DNA of 64,000 nucleotides from Streptomyces sp. 6-11-2. GTDB taxonomy: Bacteria > Actinomycetota > Actinomycetes > Streptomycetales > Streptomycetaceae. The stretch covers positions 3,224,001 to 3,288,000 of the forward strand of contig NZ_BJOR01000001.1 in NCBI RefSeq assembly GCF_006540305.1. Direction: 5' to 3'. The translations under genes and the position numbers were made by a program. The notes under the pieces are model-generated. The model was not told where the DNA came from. It was given only the letters and a program-made list of their open reading frames with translations, and did no database searches. This document shows positions 41,393-49,450 of this stretch, piece by piece (the first letter of the stretch is position 1; every line of letters begins with the position of its first letter).

Positions 41393-43818
41393 GCGAGACC
41401 GTCACCGGGGCCGTCGACCTGTCCGTCGTCATCCCGGCCTACAACGAGGAACGTCGGCTCGGGCCCACCCTCGACGCGGTCACCGCCTATCTGGCCGACA
41501 ACGAGGGCCGCTTCGGCTCATGGGAGGTCGTCGTCGCCGACGACGGGTCCACCGACGGCACCGGCGGCCTCGTCACGGACCGCCGGGACCCGCGCGTCCG
41601 GCTCGTCGCCGGCGACCGCAACCGCGGCAAGGGCCACGCACTGCGCCTCGGGGTGACCGCCACCCGCGGCCGCCGGGTGCTGGTCACCGACGCCGACCTC
41701 GCCGCCCCCATCGAGGAGCTGGAACAGCTCGACAAGGCGCTCGGCGAGGGCGGCGCGGCCGCGATCGGCTCCCGCTCGGTGCCAGGCGCGACGATAGCCA
41801 GGCGCCAGCACCGGGTGCGCGAACTGCTGGGCCGCGCCGGGAACTTGCTGATACGGCGCATCGCGGTGCCCGGCATACGCGACACCCAGTGCGGCTTCAA
41901 ACTCTTCGAGGGCGACCGGGCCCGCGAGGCGTTCGCCGCCTCGCGGCTGAGCGGCTGGGGCATCGACGTGGAGGTCCTCCAGCACTTCCGCCGCCGCGAC
42001 TGGCCGGTGGCCGAGGTGCCGGTCCGCTGGGCGCACCAGTCCGGTTCGAAGGTCGCCCCGCTGGACTACCTACGGGTCCTCGCCGAACTGGGCCGGCTCA
42101 AGACCCGTTCCGTCCGCCCGGCCGACCTGTTCGCCGCCGCGCTCTTCCTGCTGATGGCGGTCACCCTCTACTCGGGCCGCCTCTTCGACCCGGCCCACCG
42201 CTACCTCCCCGACTCCCTCCAGGACCAGAACCAGTGGGAGTGGTTCTTCGCGGTCACCGCCGACAGCGTCGCCCATCTGCGCAACCCCCTGTTCACCGAT
42301 CTCCAGGGCTTCCCCGACGGCGTGAACCTCATGGCCAACACGGTCATGCTGGGGATGTCCGTCCCCTTCGCCCCGGTCACGCTGGCCTTCGGTCCGGCGG
42401 TCTCGCTGAGCGTCTGCATGACCCTGGGGCTCGCGGCCACCGCGGCCGCCTGGTACTGGCTGATCGTCAGACGGGTCGTACGGCACCGGGGCGCCGCCTT
42501 CACCGGCGCCTGCCTGGCCGCCTTCGCACCGCCGATGGTCAGTCACGCCAACGCGCACCCGAACTTCGTGATCCTGTTCATGATCCCGCTGATCGTCGAC
42601 CGGGCGCTGCGCCTGTGCGAGGGCACCCGGGTGCGGCGGGACGGGATCGTGCTCGGGCTGATGGCGGCGTACCAGATCTTCCTCGGCGAGGAGCCGCTGC
42701 TGCTCGCCGCGATCGGCATGACCTTGTTCGCCGCCGCCTACGGGCTCGTCCGCAGGGAGGTCGCGCGGGAGGCCTGGCGGCCCCTCCTGAAGGGCCTGCT
42801 GATCGCCGCGGCGGTGTGCCTGCCGATCGTCGCCTACCCGCTGTACTGGCAGTTCGCGGGCCCGCAGAGCTACAAGAGCGTGCTGCACGGCGACAACGCC
42901 GGCAACAGCCCGCTCGCCCTGATCTCCTTCGCCGAGCGCTCCCTGTTCGCGGGCGACGCCCAGAAGGCGGACGCGCTGTCCCTGAACCCCACGGAGCAGA
43001 ACGCCTTCTACGGCTGGCCGCTGCTCCTGCTCGCCTTCGGGATCACCGTACGGCTGTGGGAGCACGCGCTGGTGAAGGCGCTGGCGGTCACGACGGCCGC
43101 CGCGGCCCTGCTGTCCCTGGGCCCGAAGTTCCGCGTGCCGCTGACCGACACGGTCTACCCCGGCCCGTGGGCGCCGCTCGCCCACCTGCCGCTGTTCGAG
43201 TCGGTCATCGAGGGGCGCGTGGCGATGATCTGCGCGCCGGCGCTGGGCATGCTGCTGGCGATCGCCGTCGCCAGGATCACGGCGACCGGCCGCGTCGGCA
43301 CGCTCTACGGCGGCCTGCTGGCGGTCTGCCTGGCGCTGCTGCCGCTGGTCCCGGCGCCACTGAAGGCCGAAGACCGCGCCCCGGTACCGGAGTTCATCAC
43401 GGCCGGCCTCTGGAAGTCCTACGTCCGCGACGGCGAGACCCTGGTGCCGATACCGCTGCCCGACCCCGGCAACGCGGAGGCCCTGCACTGGCAGACCGCG
43501 GCCCACCTCGGCTTCAAGCTCCCCGGCGGCTACTTCAACGGCCCCTACGGACCCGACCGCGTCGGCATCTACGGCGCCGTCCCCCGTTACACCTCCAACA
43601 TGCTGCGGGACGTGAGCTACTCCGGGTCCGTACCGGCCCTCGGCAAGGACTGGCGGGCCCAGGCGCGGCGGGACTTCGCCGACTGGCACGCGGGCGCCCT
43701 GGTCCTGGCACCCCAGCAGCACGAGGAACCGCTGCGGGAGGCGGTGACGAAGCTGGTGGGCCGTCCGGGCACGTGGACCGGCGGGGTGTGGGTATGGGAC
43801 CTGCACGAGGGGAGCTGA
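41389..43818 (+). CDS. Glycosyltransferase family 2 domain fused to a multispan membrane protein
   Basis: 809 aa. Residues about 1-235 are a dolichyl-phosphate-type GT2: VVIPAYNEERRLGPTLDAV, VVADDGSTDGTGGL, VTDADLAAPIEELEQL and TQCGFKLFEGDRAREAF. From about 245 the protein becomes a polytopic GT-C-like membrane protein with ten or so spans, an acidic DPAHRYLPDSLQDQNQWEW loop and a soluble C-terminal domain. Normally these are separate genes: a polyprenyl-phosphate sugar synthase and the membrane sugar transferase using its product. The fusion suggests direct handover of the lipid-linked sugar. Coupled to the GntR gene. Confidence 0.85.
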   Translation: MSETVTGAVDLSVVIPAYNEERRLGPTLDAVTAYLADNEGRFGSWEVVVADDGSTDGTGGLVTDRRDPRVRLVAGDRNRGKGHALRLGVTATRGRRVLVTDADLAAPIEELEQLDKALGEGGAAAIGSRSVPGATIARRQHRVRELLGRAGNLLIRRIAVPGIRDTQCGFKLFEGDRAREAFAASRLSGWGIDVEVLQHFRRRDWPVAEVPVRWAHQSGSKVAPLDYLRVLAELGRLKTRSVRPADLFAAALFLLMAVTLYSGRLFDPAHRYLPDSLQDQNQWEWFFAVTADSVAHLRNPLFTDLQGFPDGVNLMANTVMLGMSVPFAPVTLAFGPAVSLSVCMTLGLAATAAAWYWLIVRRVVRHRGAAFTGACLAAFAPPMVSHANAHPNFVILFMIPLIVDRALRLCEGTRVRRDGIVLGLMAAYQIFLGEEPLLLAAIGMTLFAAAYGLVRREVAREAWRPLLKGLLIAAAVCLPIVAYPLYWQFAGPQSYKSVLHGDNAGNSPLALISFAERSLFAGDAQKADALSLNPTEQNAFYGWPLLLLAFGITVRLWEHALVKALAVTTAAAALLSLGPKFRVPLTDTVYPGPWAPLAHLPLFESVIEGRVAMICAPALGMLLAIAVARITATGRVGTLYGGLLAVCLALLPLVPAPLKAEDRAPVPEFITAGLWKSYVRDGETLVPIPLPDPGNAEALHWQTAAHLGFKLPGGYFNGPYGPDRVGIYGAVPRYTSNMLRDVSYSGSVPALGKDWRAQARRDFADWHAGALVLAPQQHEEPLREAVTKLVGRPGTWTGGVWVWDLHEGS

Positions 43819-43910
43819 GCGGTTCCGCACCGACTACGCTTCTACACTCTTCTTCACACTCTTCGACCACCGAACACGCTGGAAGCCCTGCCCTCCCCGA
43901 GGAGCCCTCT

Positions 43911-44561
43911 TTGGCCTGTGACCTGTGGCTGGTACCGCTCGTCGACGTCTTGTGCCACACCCCGGACAACCCGTTCGCCGAAGAACTCGCGCAGTACAAC
44001 AAGGTGCTCGCCGAAAACGGGCTTCCACCGGTGCCGGTGTACCAGTACATGCCCGGCCTGTCCGGGGAGGTGGCACCGGTGGCCGGATTCGACTACGACG
44101 CGCTGCACTTCCTGCGCCGCGCCTACCTCCTCCAGCTCTGCGGCCTGCCGCTGACCCCGGTCGACGAACTGGGCGGCGACTACGAGCAGTTGCTCGAGAT
44201 GTTCGAGACGACGGCCCAGCAGTCCCACCTGGTCTGGCACTACGACCACGCCGGCGCGTACGTCCCGCTGGACTTCCCGCACCCCCTGTCCAACGAGGAC
44301 CTCCTGTCCGGCGGCGGCCCGTTGGGCTCCTCCCAGGCTCTCCTGCGCGAACTGGAGCACGTCGCCCCGTCGTTGGGTATCGACCCGGCCAACCCACCGG
44401 CCGCCCCCGACCCTCCGCTCGGCCCCACGGAACTGGAACAGCCGGCCGCCCCCGCGCCGTACGACCCCAGCCCGTTCGCCCGGGAACGCCACGTCTGGCT
44501 GAGCCTCCACGCGGCGGCCACCCGAAGCCTGGCCCAGGGCTCGATGATCGTCTTCAGCTGA
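43911..44561 (+). CDS. Conserved hypothetical protein
   Basis: 216 aa from a TTG preceded by GAGGAG at 7 bp. Begins MACDLWLVPLVDVLCHTPDN and continues FAEELAQYNKVLAENGLPPV, FDYDALHFLRRAYLLQLCGL, DYEQLLEMFETTAQQSHLVW, and a Pro-rich tail. No signal peptide or span. It looks like a streptomycete-specific conserved family; I recognise it as such but know no function. It lies 92 bp after the glycosyltransferase gene on the same strand. Confidence 0.8.
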   Translation: MACDLWLVPLVDVLCHTPDNPFAEELAQYNKVLAENGLPPVPVYQYMPGLSGEVAPVAGFDYDALHFLRRAYLLQLCGLPLTPVDELGGDYEQLLEMFETTAQQSHLVWHYDHAGAYVPLDFPHPLSNEDLLSGGGPLGSSQALLRELEHVAPSLGIDPANPPAAPDPPLGPTELEQPAAPAPYDPSPFARERHVWLSLHAAATRSLAQGSMIVFS

Positions 44562-45082
44562 GCGCTCCGACTTTGAGTTCGTCCGGCCGGGCATGGGCGG
44601 CCCCGGTCGTAGTCGATCCCGCTCTCGGGATCGCCGCCGTGCTTGACGCGCCGGAAGCGGGACGTGACGAGAGGTCGTTACCGGACCTGCGGCGAGCTGT
44701 GTCCCCGATGGCGACGTTGCTGTTACTGATCGCCGTCCTTTGACCGGAACCGTCGGATGGGACGGCCGGGCGAGCTCACCGCATCGGCCGTCCTGTTCCC
44801 GGTACCGGGCGGCCCCAGGACGCGTCGCCTTTGATTACACAGCGTGTCAGCCGCAGGCAACTGCTCTTGGCCCGTCCGGGCATTCGCAAGCCCCGGCGAC
44901 GAAACCGATCAAGGCAAAATTTTACCCGATCTTGAAGAGCAAGGTAAACGTATTCATCTTCACATCCGGTTACTGACCTTGGCCAACTGATGTCCCTTTC
45001 CTTCCTGTTGACGCTCCCTTTGCCTGCCCGTTTTAGATACGTGAGTCAACTGTGAGAGCGGCATGGGTGGGATGTAGCGGGG
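44562..45082. other. 521-bp intergenic region upstream of the toxin operon
   Basis: A perfect 8-bp hairpin (CGATCCCG-CTCT-CGGGATCG, 44614-44633) follows the previous gene. From about 44880 to 45060 the sequence becomes markedly AT-richer than its surroundings (for example AAAATTTTACC near 44918). It probably holds the promoter of the LamG gene. No supported coding region; an in-frame extension at 44570-44740 looks random. Confidence 0.55.
44614..44633 (+). terminator. Short perfect hairpin after the conserved hypothetical gene
   Basis: 8-bp stem with tetraloop CTCT, 52 bp past the stop. No U-tract. Confidence 0.55.
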
Positions 45083-48000
45083 ATGCGGACTGGATTGCGG
45101 GGCGGGGGCAGGGCCTTCGGGGCGCTGCTGAGCGTGACGTTGGCCGTGGGAGTGGTTCCGGCCTTGGGAGGCGGTGAGGCCGCGGCGGCTGTGCCGGCCG
45201 CGTCGCGCGGCGCGGAGGCAGCTCCTGCCGATGGTGGTGTGTCGGAGGCGGACGCTTTGGCGGAGGCCAGGCGGACGGGGAAGCCGGTGGAGGTCTCCGC
45301 GCGGCGTGGGGAGAGCCGTGAGGTGTTCGCCACGCCGGAGGGGAATCTGGAGGCGCGGGAGTATCTGCGTCCGGTGTGGGCCCGTGGCCAGGGTGGCTGG
45401 AAGCGGGTCGACACCAGTCTGGTGGCGACCGGTGAGGGGATGGTCGCACCGAAGGCCGCGACGGTGGAGGTGGAGTTCTCCGCCGGTGGTGGGTCGGCGC
45501 CGTTGGTGCGGATGCGGCGGGCGGGGCGTGAGCTGAGCCTGTCGTGGCCGACGGCCCTGCCCAAGCCGGAGCTGGAAGGCGCGGTGGCGACGTATGCGTC
45601 GGTGCTGCCGGATGTGGATCTGCGGATGACCGCGCAGGAGGACGGTTTCACCCAGTTGCTGGTGGTGAAGTCGGCGAAGGCCGCGGCGAGTGCGGAGCTG
45701 GCCGAGCTGCGGTTGAAGCTGTCGGCGTCGGGCCTGGACGTGCGGGAGACCGACGGGGGCGGGCTGGAGGCCGTCGACCAGGGCGCGGCGGGCGCGGTGT
45801 TCGAGGCGCCGAAGCCGATGATGTGGGACTCCAGCCCAGGCGAGCAGGCCGCCGCCCCCGCGCAGTCACGCGCCACCACGCTCGGCGCGCGGACTGCGGC
45901 GCCGGAGGAGGGGAGTGGTGAGCCGGGTGCGGGGGAGTCGGGCAAGCTCGCGCCGGTGGGTGTGGATGTGACGGCCCGGCAGGACGAGCTGGTGCTGACC
46001 CCGGACGCGGGTGTGCTGAAGGGTGCGGACACCACCTACCCGGTGTACATCGATCCGCAGTGGTCCACGCCGAAGGCGTCGGCGTGGACGATGGCGTCGA
46101 AGTACTGGGCGTCGTCGCCGCAGTGGAAGTTCAACGGTGCCGCGGACGCCGGTCTGGGTTACTGCAACTGGGACTACTGCGCCCCGCATGACACGAAGCG
46201 GCTGTTCTACCGGATCCCGACCTCGACGTTCGCGGGGAAGTCGATCCTGTCGGCGGAGTTCGTGGTGCGTAACACGTGGTCGGCGTCGTGCAATGCGCGC
46301 AGTGTGGAGTTGTGGCAGACCAAGGACATCTCCTCCTCGACCACGTGGAACAGTCAGAACGCCTCGGGTTTCTGGATCAAGCAGCTGGCGTCGAAGTCCT
46401 TCGCCTACGGCTATACGGGCTGTGCGGCCAAGGACGCCGAGTTCGATGTGAAGTCGGCGGTGCAGACGGCCGCGAACAACAAGAGCGCGACGATGACGTT
46501 CGGGCTCCAGGCGGCCAGTGAGACGGACGGTTATGCCTGGAAGCGGTTCTCGGACAAGGCGTATCTGCGGGTGCAGTACAACCGGCCGCCGCCGCAGATC
46601 AAGATGTCGCAGCTGACGATGGAGTACGGCGGCACGTGCAAGAAGCCGGCGGAGGCGGCGCGGGTGCGCACGCTGGGCAAGATCTACGCGAACAGTGTCA
46701 CCGACCCGGACGGCGACACCGTCGCGGTCGAGTTCCAGGCGTCGTGGGACACCGGGGACGGCAAGGGTGTGATCGCGCGGTGGAAGCCGGCGCTCACCTC
46801 GTACAAGAAGTCCGGGTCGAGCTTCTCGATCAGCCTGCCGTCCAATGTGCCGCAGAACAAGCAGATCTACTGGCAGGCGCGCAGCTACGACGGGGCGCAG
46901 TACTCGCCGTGGTCGTCCTCGGGTGACCCGACGGCCTGCTACTTCTCCTACGACACGAAGGTGCCGAAGGCGCCGTCGATCAGCTCGGGCGAGTACCCGG
47001 CCTCGAACCCGGAGGACCCCGAGGACCCGTGGCACGACGGGATGGGCAAGTACGGCACCTTCGAGCTCAAAGCCGCCGACAGTGATGTGACCAAGTACTG
47101 GTACGGCGTCAACGGCGACCCCACCTCGAAGAACGCGGTCACCACGTCCGCGGGCGCCGCGAAGGCCATCCGCATGCTGCCGGCCAGGCCGGGACTGAAC
47201 TTCGTCACCGCGCAGGCCTTCGACCAGGCCGGCAACGCCGGAGAGGTCCGCACCTACCAGTTCCGGGTCAAGGCCGGACAGCCCGAGCGCGCGATGTGGC
47301 AGATGGACGAGGAGGCGGGGGCGAGCCAGGCCGTGGGTTCGGCGCCGGAGCGTGTGCTCGAGCTGCGCGGCGGCGCCACACCGGGCGTGCCCGGGGCCAA
47401 GGGTACGGCGGTGTCCTTCAACGGAGTCGACGGCTACGCGGTCTCCGACATTCCCACCGTGGACACCTCGGTCGGGTTCTCCGTCTCAGCATGGGCGAAG
47501 CTGTCGAAGATGCCGGACCAGGCGGCCATCATCGCCGCCCAGCCCGGCAATTACGCCCCGGGCTTCGAGCTGTACTACTCCAAGTCCTATGACCGGTGGG
47601 TGTTCAACCAGTACAAGGCCGATGCCACCGGCGCGGGCATCGTGCGGGCCATGGCGCCTTCCCCGGGTGGGGTCAAGGCGGGGCAGTGGACGCATCTGGT
47701 GGGCGTTTACAGCCTGGGCGACAAGGAGTTGAGGCTCTACGTCGACGGTGCACTGGTCGGGAGCACGGCCTACAGCACGCCCTGGGACGCCCGCCGGGGT
47801 CTTCAGATCGGCGCCGGCTTCTATGACGGCGGCAGGCTGGCCTCGTTCTTCCCCGGGGCGATCGACGAGGTGCAGATCTTCGAGAAGCCGCTGTCGGCCA
47901 ATGAGGTGACGCGCCTGTACGGCAAGCAGTCGCTCACCGCGGGCCGTCCGGCGCGGGCGGTGTTCTCGATGGACGAGCCTGCCGACGCGACGCAGCTGGC

Positions 48001-49357
48001 CGGGAAGGCGGAGGTGCCGGCGGCCACGTTCGTCGGAGGTGTCACCTCTGGGCAGTCGGGCGTCGCGGGCAGGGCGCTGACGCTGAACGGGATCGACGGT
48101 TACGCCACCACCAAGCGGCCGCTGCTGTACAACCAGCGCAGCTTCGCCGTGTCCGCGTGGGCCAAACTGCCGAAGACCAAGCCGGACCACGCGGCGATCA
48201 TCGCCACGCAGACGAGCACGCACAGGCCGGGGATGGAGCTGTACTACTCGGCGGCGTACGACCGCTGGGTGGTCAACCATTACGTGACGGACACGCCGGA
48301 CGCCAAACTGATCCGGGCCATGCAGCCTGAGGGGCAGACCGCCTACGGGGATACGTGGACGCATCTGGTCGGGGTGTACGACGAGGTCGCGGGCAAGCTG
48401 ATCCTGTACGTCAACGGCGTGAAGGCCGGCGAGACCGAACTGAAGGTCAGCTGGTACGCGGGTGAGGCAGTGCAGATCGGGGCCGGTTCCTATGACGGCA
48501 AGCCGGGCTCGTTCTTCCCGGGCCAGATCGACGACGTACGCCTCTTCGACCGTGTGGTGGGCGCCGAGGAGGTCCAGCAGATGTTCCAGCAGCGCCCGCT
48601 GGTCGAGAGCCGGTGGATGTTCGAGGAAACCGCCGGGACCGGCCCGGTAACCACCCCGAACGCGGTGACAGGAGGCAGCGCGCTCACGCTGTACGGGGGC
48701 GCGAAGAAGTCGGACTTCGCCTTCATCGACTGGGGCAGTCTGGAACTGAACGGCGTCGGCGCCTACGCGGCCACGACCTCTGTACCGGTCGACACCAGCG
48801 GCAGCTACACCGTCACCGCCTGGGCCCAGGCCGCCGCGCTGCCGACGAGCGGTGTCGCGCTGGTCAGCGCCGAGGGCTCCAGCCAGAGTGCCCTCACCGT
48901 CCGCTTCGTACCGGACACCGCGAACCCGGAGGGCCTCGGCCACTGGGAGCTGACGCTGCCGGACAAGGACGGCGCGGACGCGACGGTCGTACGCGTGAAG
49001 AACAGCGAGTTCTACGACGCGCGGGACTGGAACCACCTGGCCGTCGTCTACGACGGCTTCACCAAACAGGCCCGCCTGTACGTCAACGGAACGCTCCAGG
49101 AGGTCTCCTGCGGCAACGGTGACGACGGCGAGGACTGCGGAGGCGGCCAGGTCTCCTGGGCCGAGAACACGCTCGCCTTCAAGGCGGCCAAGTCCTTCCA
49201 GGTCGGCCGCGCCAAGACCGACGGGGCCTGGGGAGAGTACTTCCCCGGCCTGGTCGACGACGTCTGGGCCTTCCAAGGCGCGCTGACCGACGAACAGGTC
49301 CAAAAGCTGGCCGCCAGCTGGTTCGACGTGCCCACCGAGGTACCTGGCCTCGGCTGA
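45083..49357 (+). CDS. Large secreted DNRLRE/LamG-repeat protein
   Basis: 1424 aa. A Sec signal (FGALLSVTLAVGVVPALGGG, cleavage near AAAAVPAAS) is followed by a beta-rich N-terminal region (about 50-230). A DNRLRE-like region (about 310-505) begins TTYPVYIDPQWSTPKASAW and includes KRLFYRIPTSTFAGKSILSA. A fibronectin-like stretch follows, then three LamG jellyroll domains (about 733-950, 955-1172, 1175-1416), each with VSAWAKL-type and WTHLVGVY-type strands. No cell-wall anchor. In Streptomyces such proteins commonly precede RHS toxin genes. They may coat, carry or present the toxin, which is an inference. A hairpin and 94 bp separate it from the RHS gene. Confidence 0.85.
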   Translation: MRTGLRGGGRAFGALLSVTLAVGVVPALGGGEAAAAVPAASRGAEAAPADGGVSEADALAEARRTGKPVEVSARRGESREVFATPEGNLEAREYLRPVWARGQGGWKRVDTSLVATGEGMVAPKAATVEVEFSAGGGSAPLVRMRRAGRELSLSWPTALPKPELEGAVATYASVLPDVDLRMTAQEDGFTQLLVVKSAKAAASAELAELRLKLSASGLDVRETDGGGLEAVDQGAAGAVFEAPKPMMWDSSPGEQAAAPAQSRATTLGARTAAPEEGSGEPGAGESGKLAPVGVDVTARQDELVLTPDAGVLKGADTTYPVYIDPQWSTPKASAWTMASKYWASSPQWKFNGAADAGLGYCNWDYCAPHDTKRLFYRIPTSTFAGKSILSAEFVVRNTWSASCNARSVELWQTKDISSSTTWNSQNASGFWIKQLASKSFAYGYTGCAAKDAEFDVKSAVQTAANNKSATMTFGLQAASETDGYAWKRFSDKAYLRVQYNRPPPQIKMSQLTMEYGGTCKKPAEAARVRTLGKIYANSVTDPDGDTVAVEFQASWDTGDGKGVIARWKPALTSYKKSGSSFSISLPSNVPQNKQIYWQARSYDGAQYSPWSSSGDPTACYFSYDTKVPKAPSISSGEYPASNPEDPEDPWHDGMGKYGTFELKAADSDVTKYWYGVNGDPTSKNAVTTSAGAAKAIRMLPARPGLNFVTAQAFDQAGNAGEVRTYQFRVKAGQPERAMWQMDEEAGASQAVGSAPERVLELRGGATPGVPGAKGTAVSFNGVDGYAVSDIPTVDTSVGFSVSAWAKLSKMPDQAAIIAAQPGNYAPGFELYYSKSYDRWVFNQYKADATGAGIVRAMAPSPGGVKAGQWTHLVGVYSLGDKELRLYVDGALVGSTAYSTPWDARRGLQIGAGFYDGGRLASFFPGAIDEVQIFEKPLSANEVTRLYGKQSLTAGRPARAVFSMDEPADATQLAGKAEVPAATFVGGVTSGQSGVAGRALTLNGIDGYATTKRPLLYNQRSFAVSAWAKLPKTKPDHAAIIATQTSTHRPGMELYYSAAYDRWVVNHYVTDTPDAKLIRAMQPEGQTAYGDTWTHLVGVYDEVAGKLILYVNGVKAGETELKVSWYAGEAVQIGAGSYDGKPGSFFPGQIDDVRLFDRVVGAEEVQQMFQQRPLVESRWMFEETAGTGPVTTPNAVTGGSALTLYGGAKKSDFAFIDWGSLELNGVGAYAATTSVPVDTSGSYTVTAWAQAAALPTSGVALVSAEGSSQSALTVRFVPDTANPEGLGHWELTLPDKDGADATVVRVKNSEFYDARDWNHLAVVYDGFTKQARLYVNGTLQEVSCGNGDDGEDCGGGQVSWAENTLAFKAAKSFQVGRAKTDGAWGEYFPGLVDDVWAFQGALTDEQVQKLAASWFDVPTEVPGLG

Positions 49358-49391
49358 CCCGCCCCTTTCCTTCGTTCCTTCTTTCTTCCGC

Positions 49392-49423
49392 CGGCCACGC
49401 CCCTCCGGGGGCGTGGCCGGCCT
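49392..49423 (+). terminator. Hairpin between the LamG and RHS genes
   Basis: Perfect 14-bp stem with loop TCCG. It may end or attenuate LamG transcription, or set the LamG:RHS ratio by partial read-through. Confidence 0.7.
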
Positions 49424-49450
49424 GGACATCCACGAGGAATTCAACCGCAT

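Noticed and set aside
41520..43910. Upstream part of a 1013-codon plus-strand frame
   Set aside because: Out-of-frame shadow of the glycosyltransferase fusion; only the segment from the TTG at 43911 is a real gene.
44567..44743. Possible C-terminal fragment of a transposase after the conserved hypothetical gene
   Set aside because: No recognisable DDE or zinc motifs and no terminal repeats; coding bias is weak.
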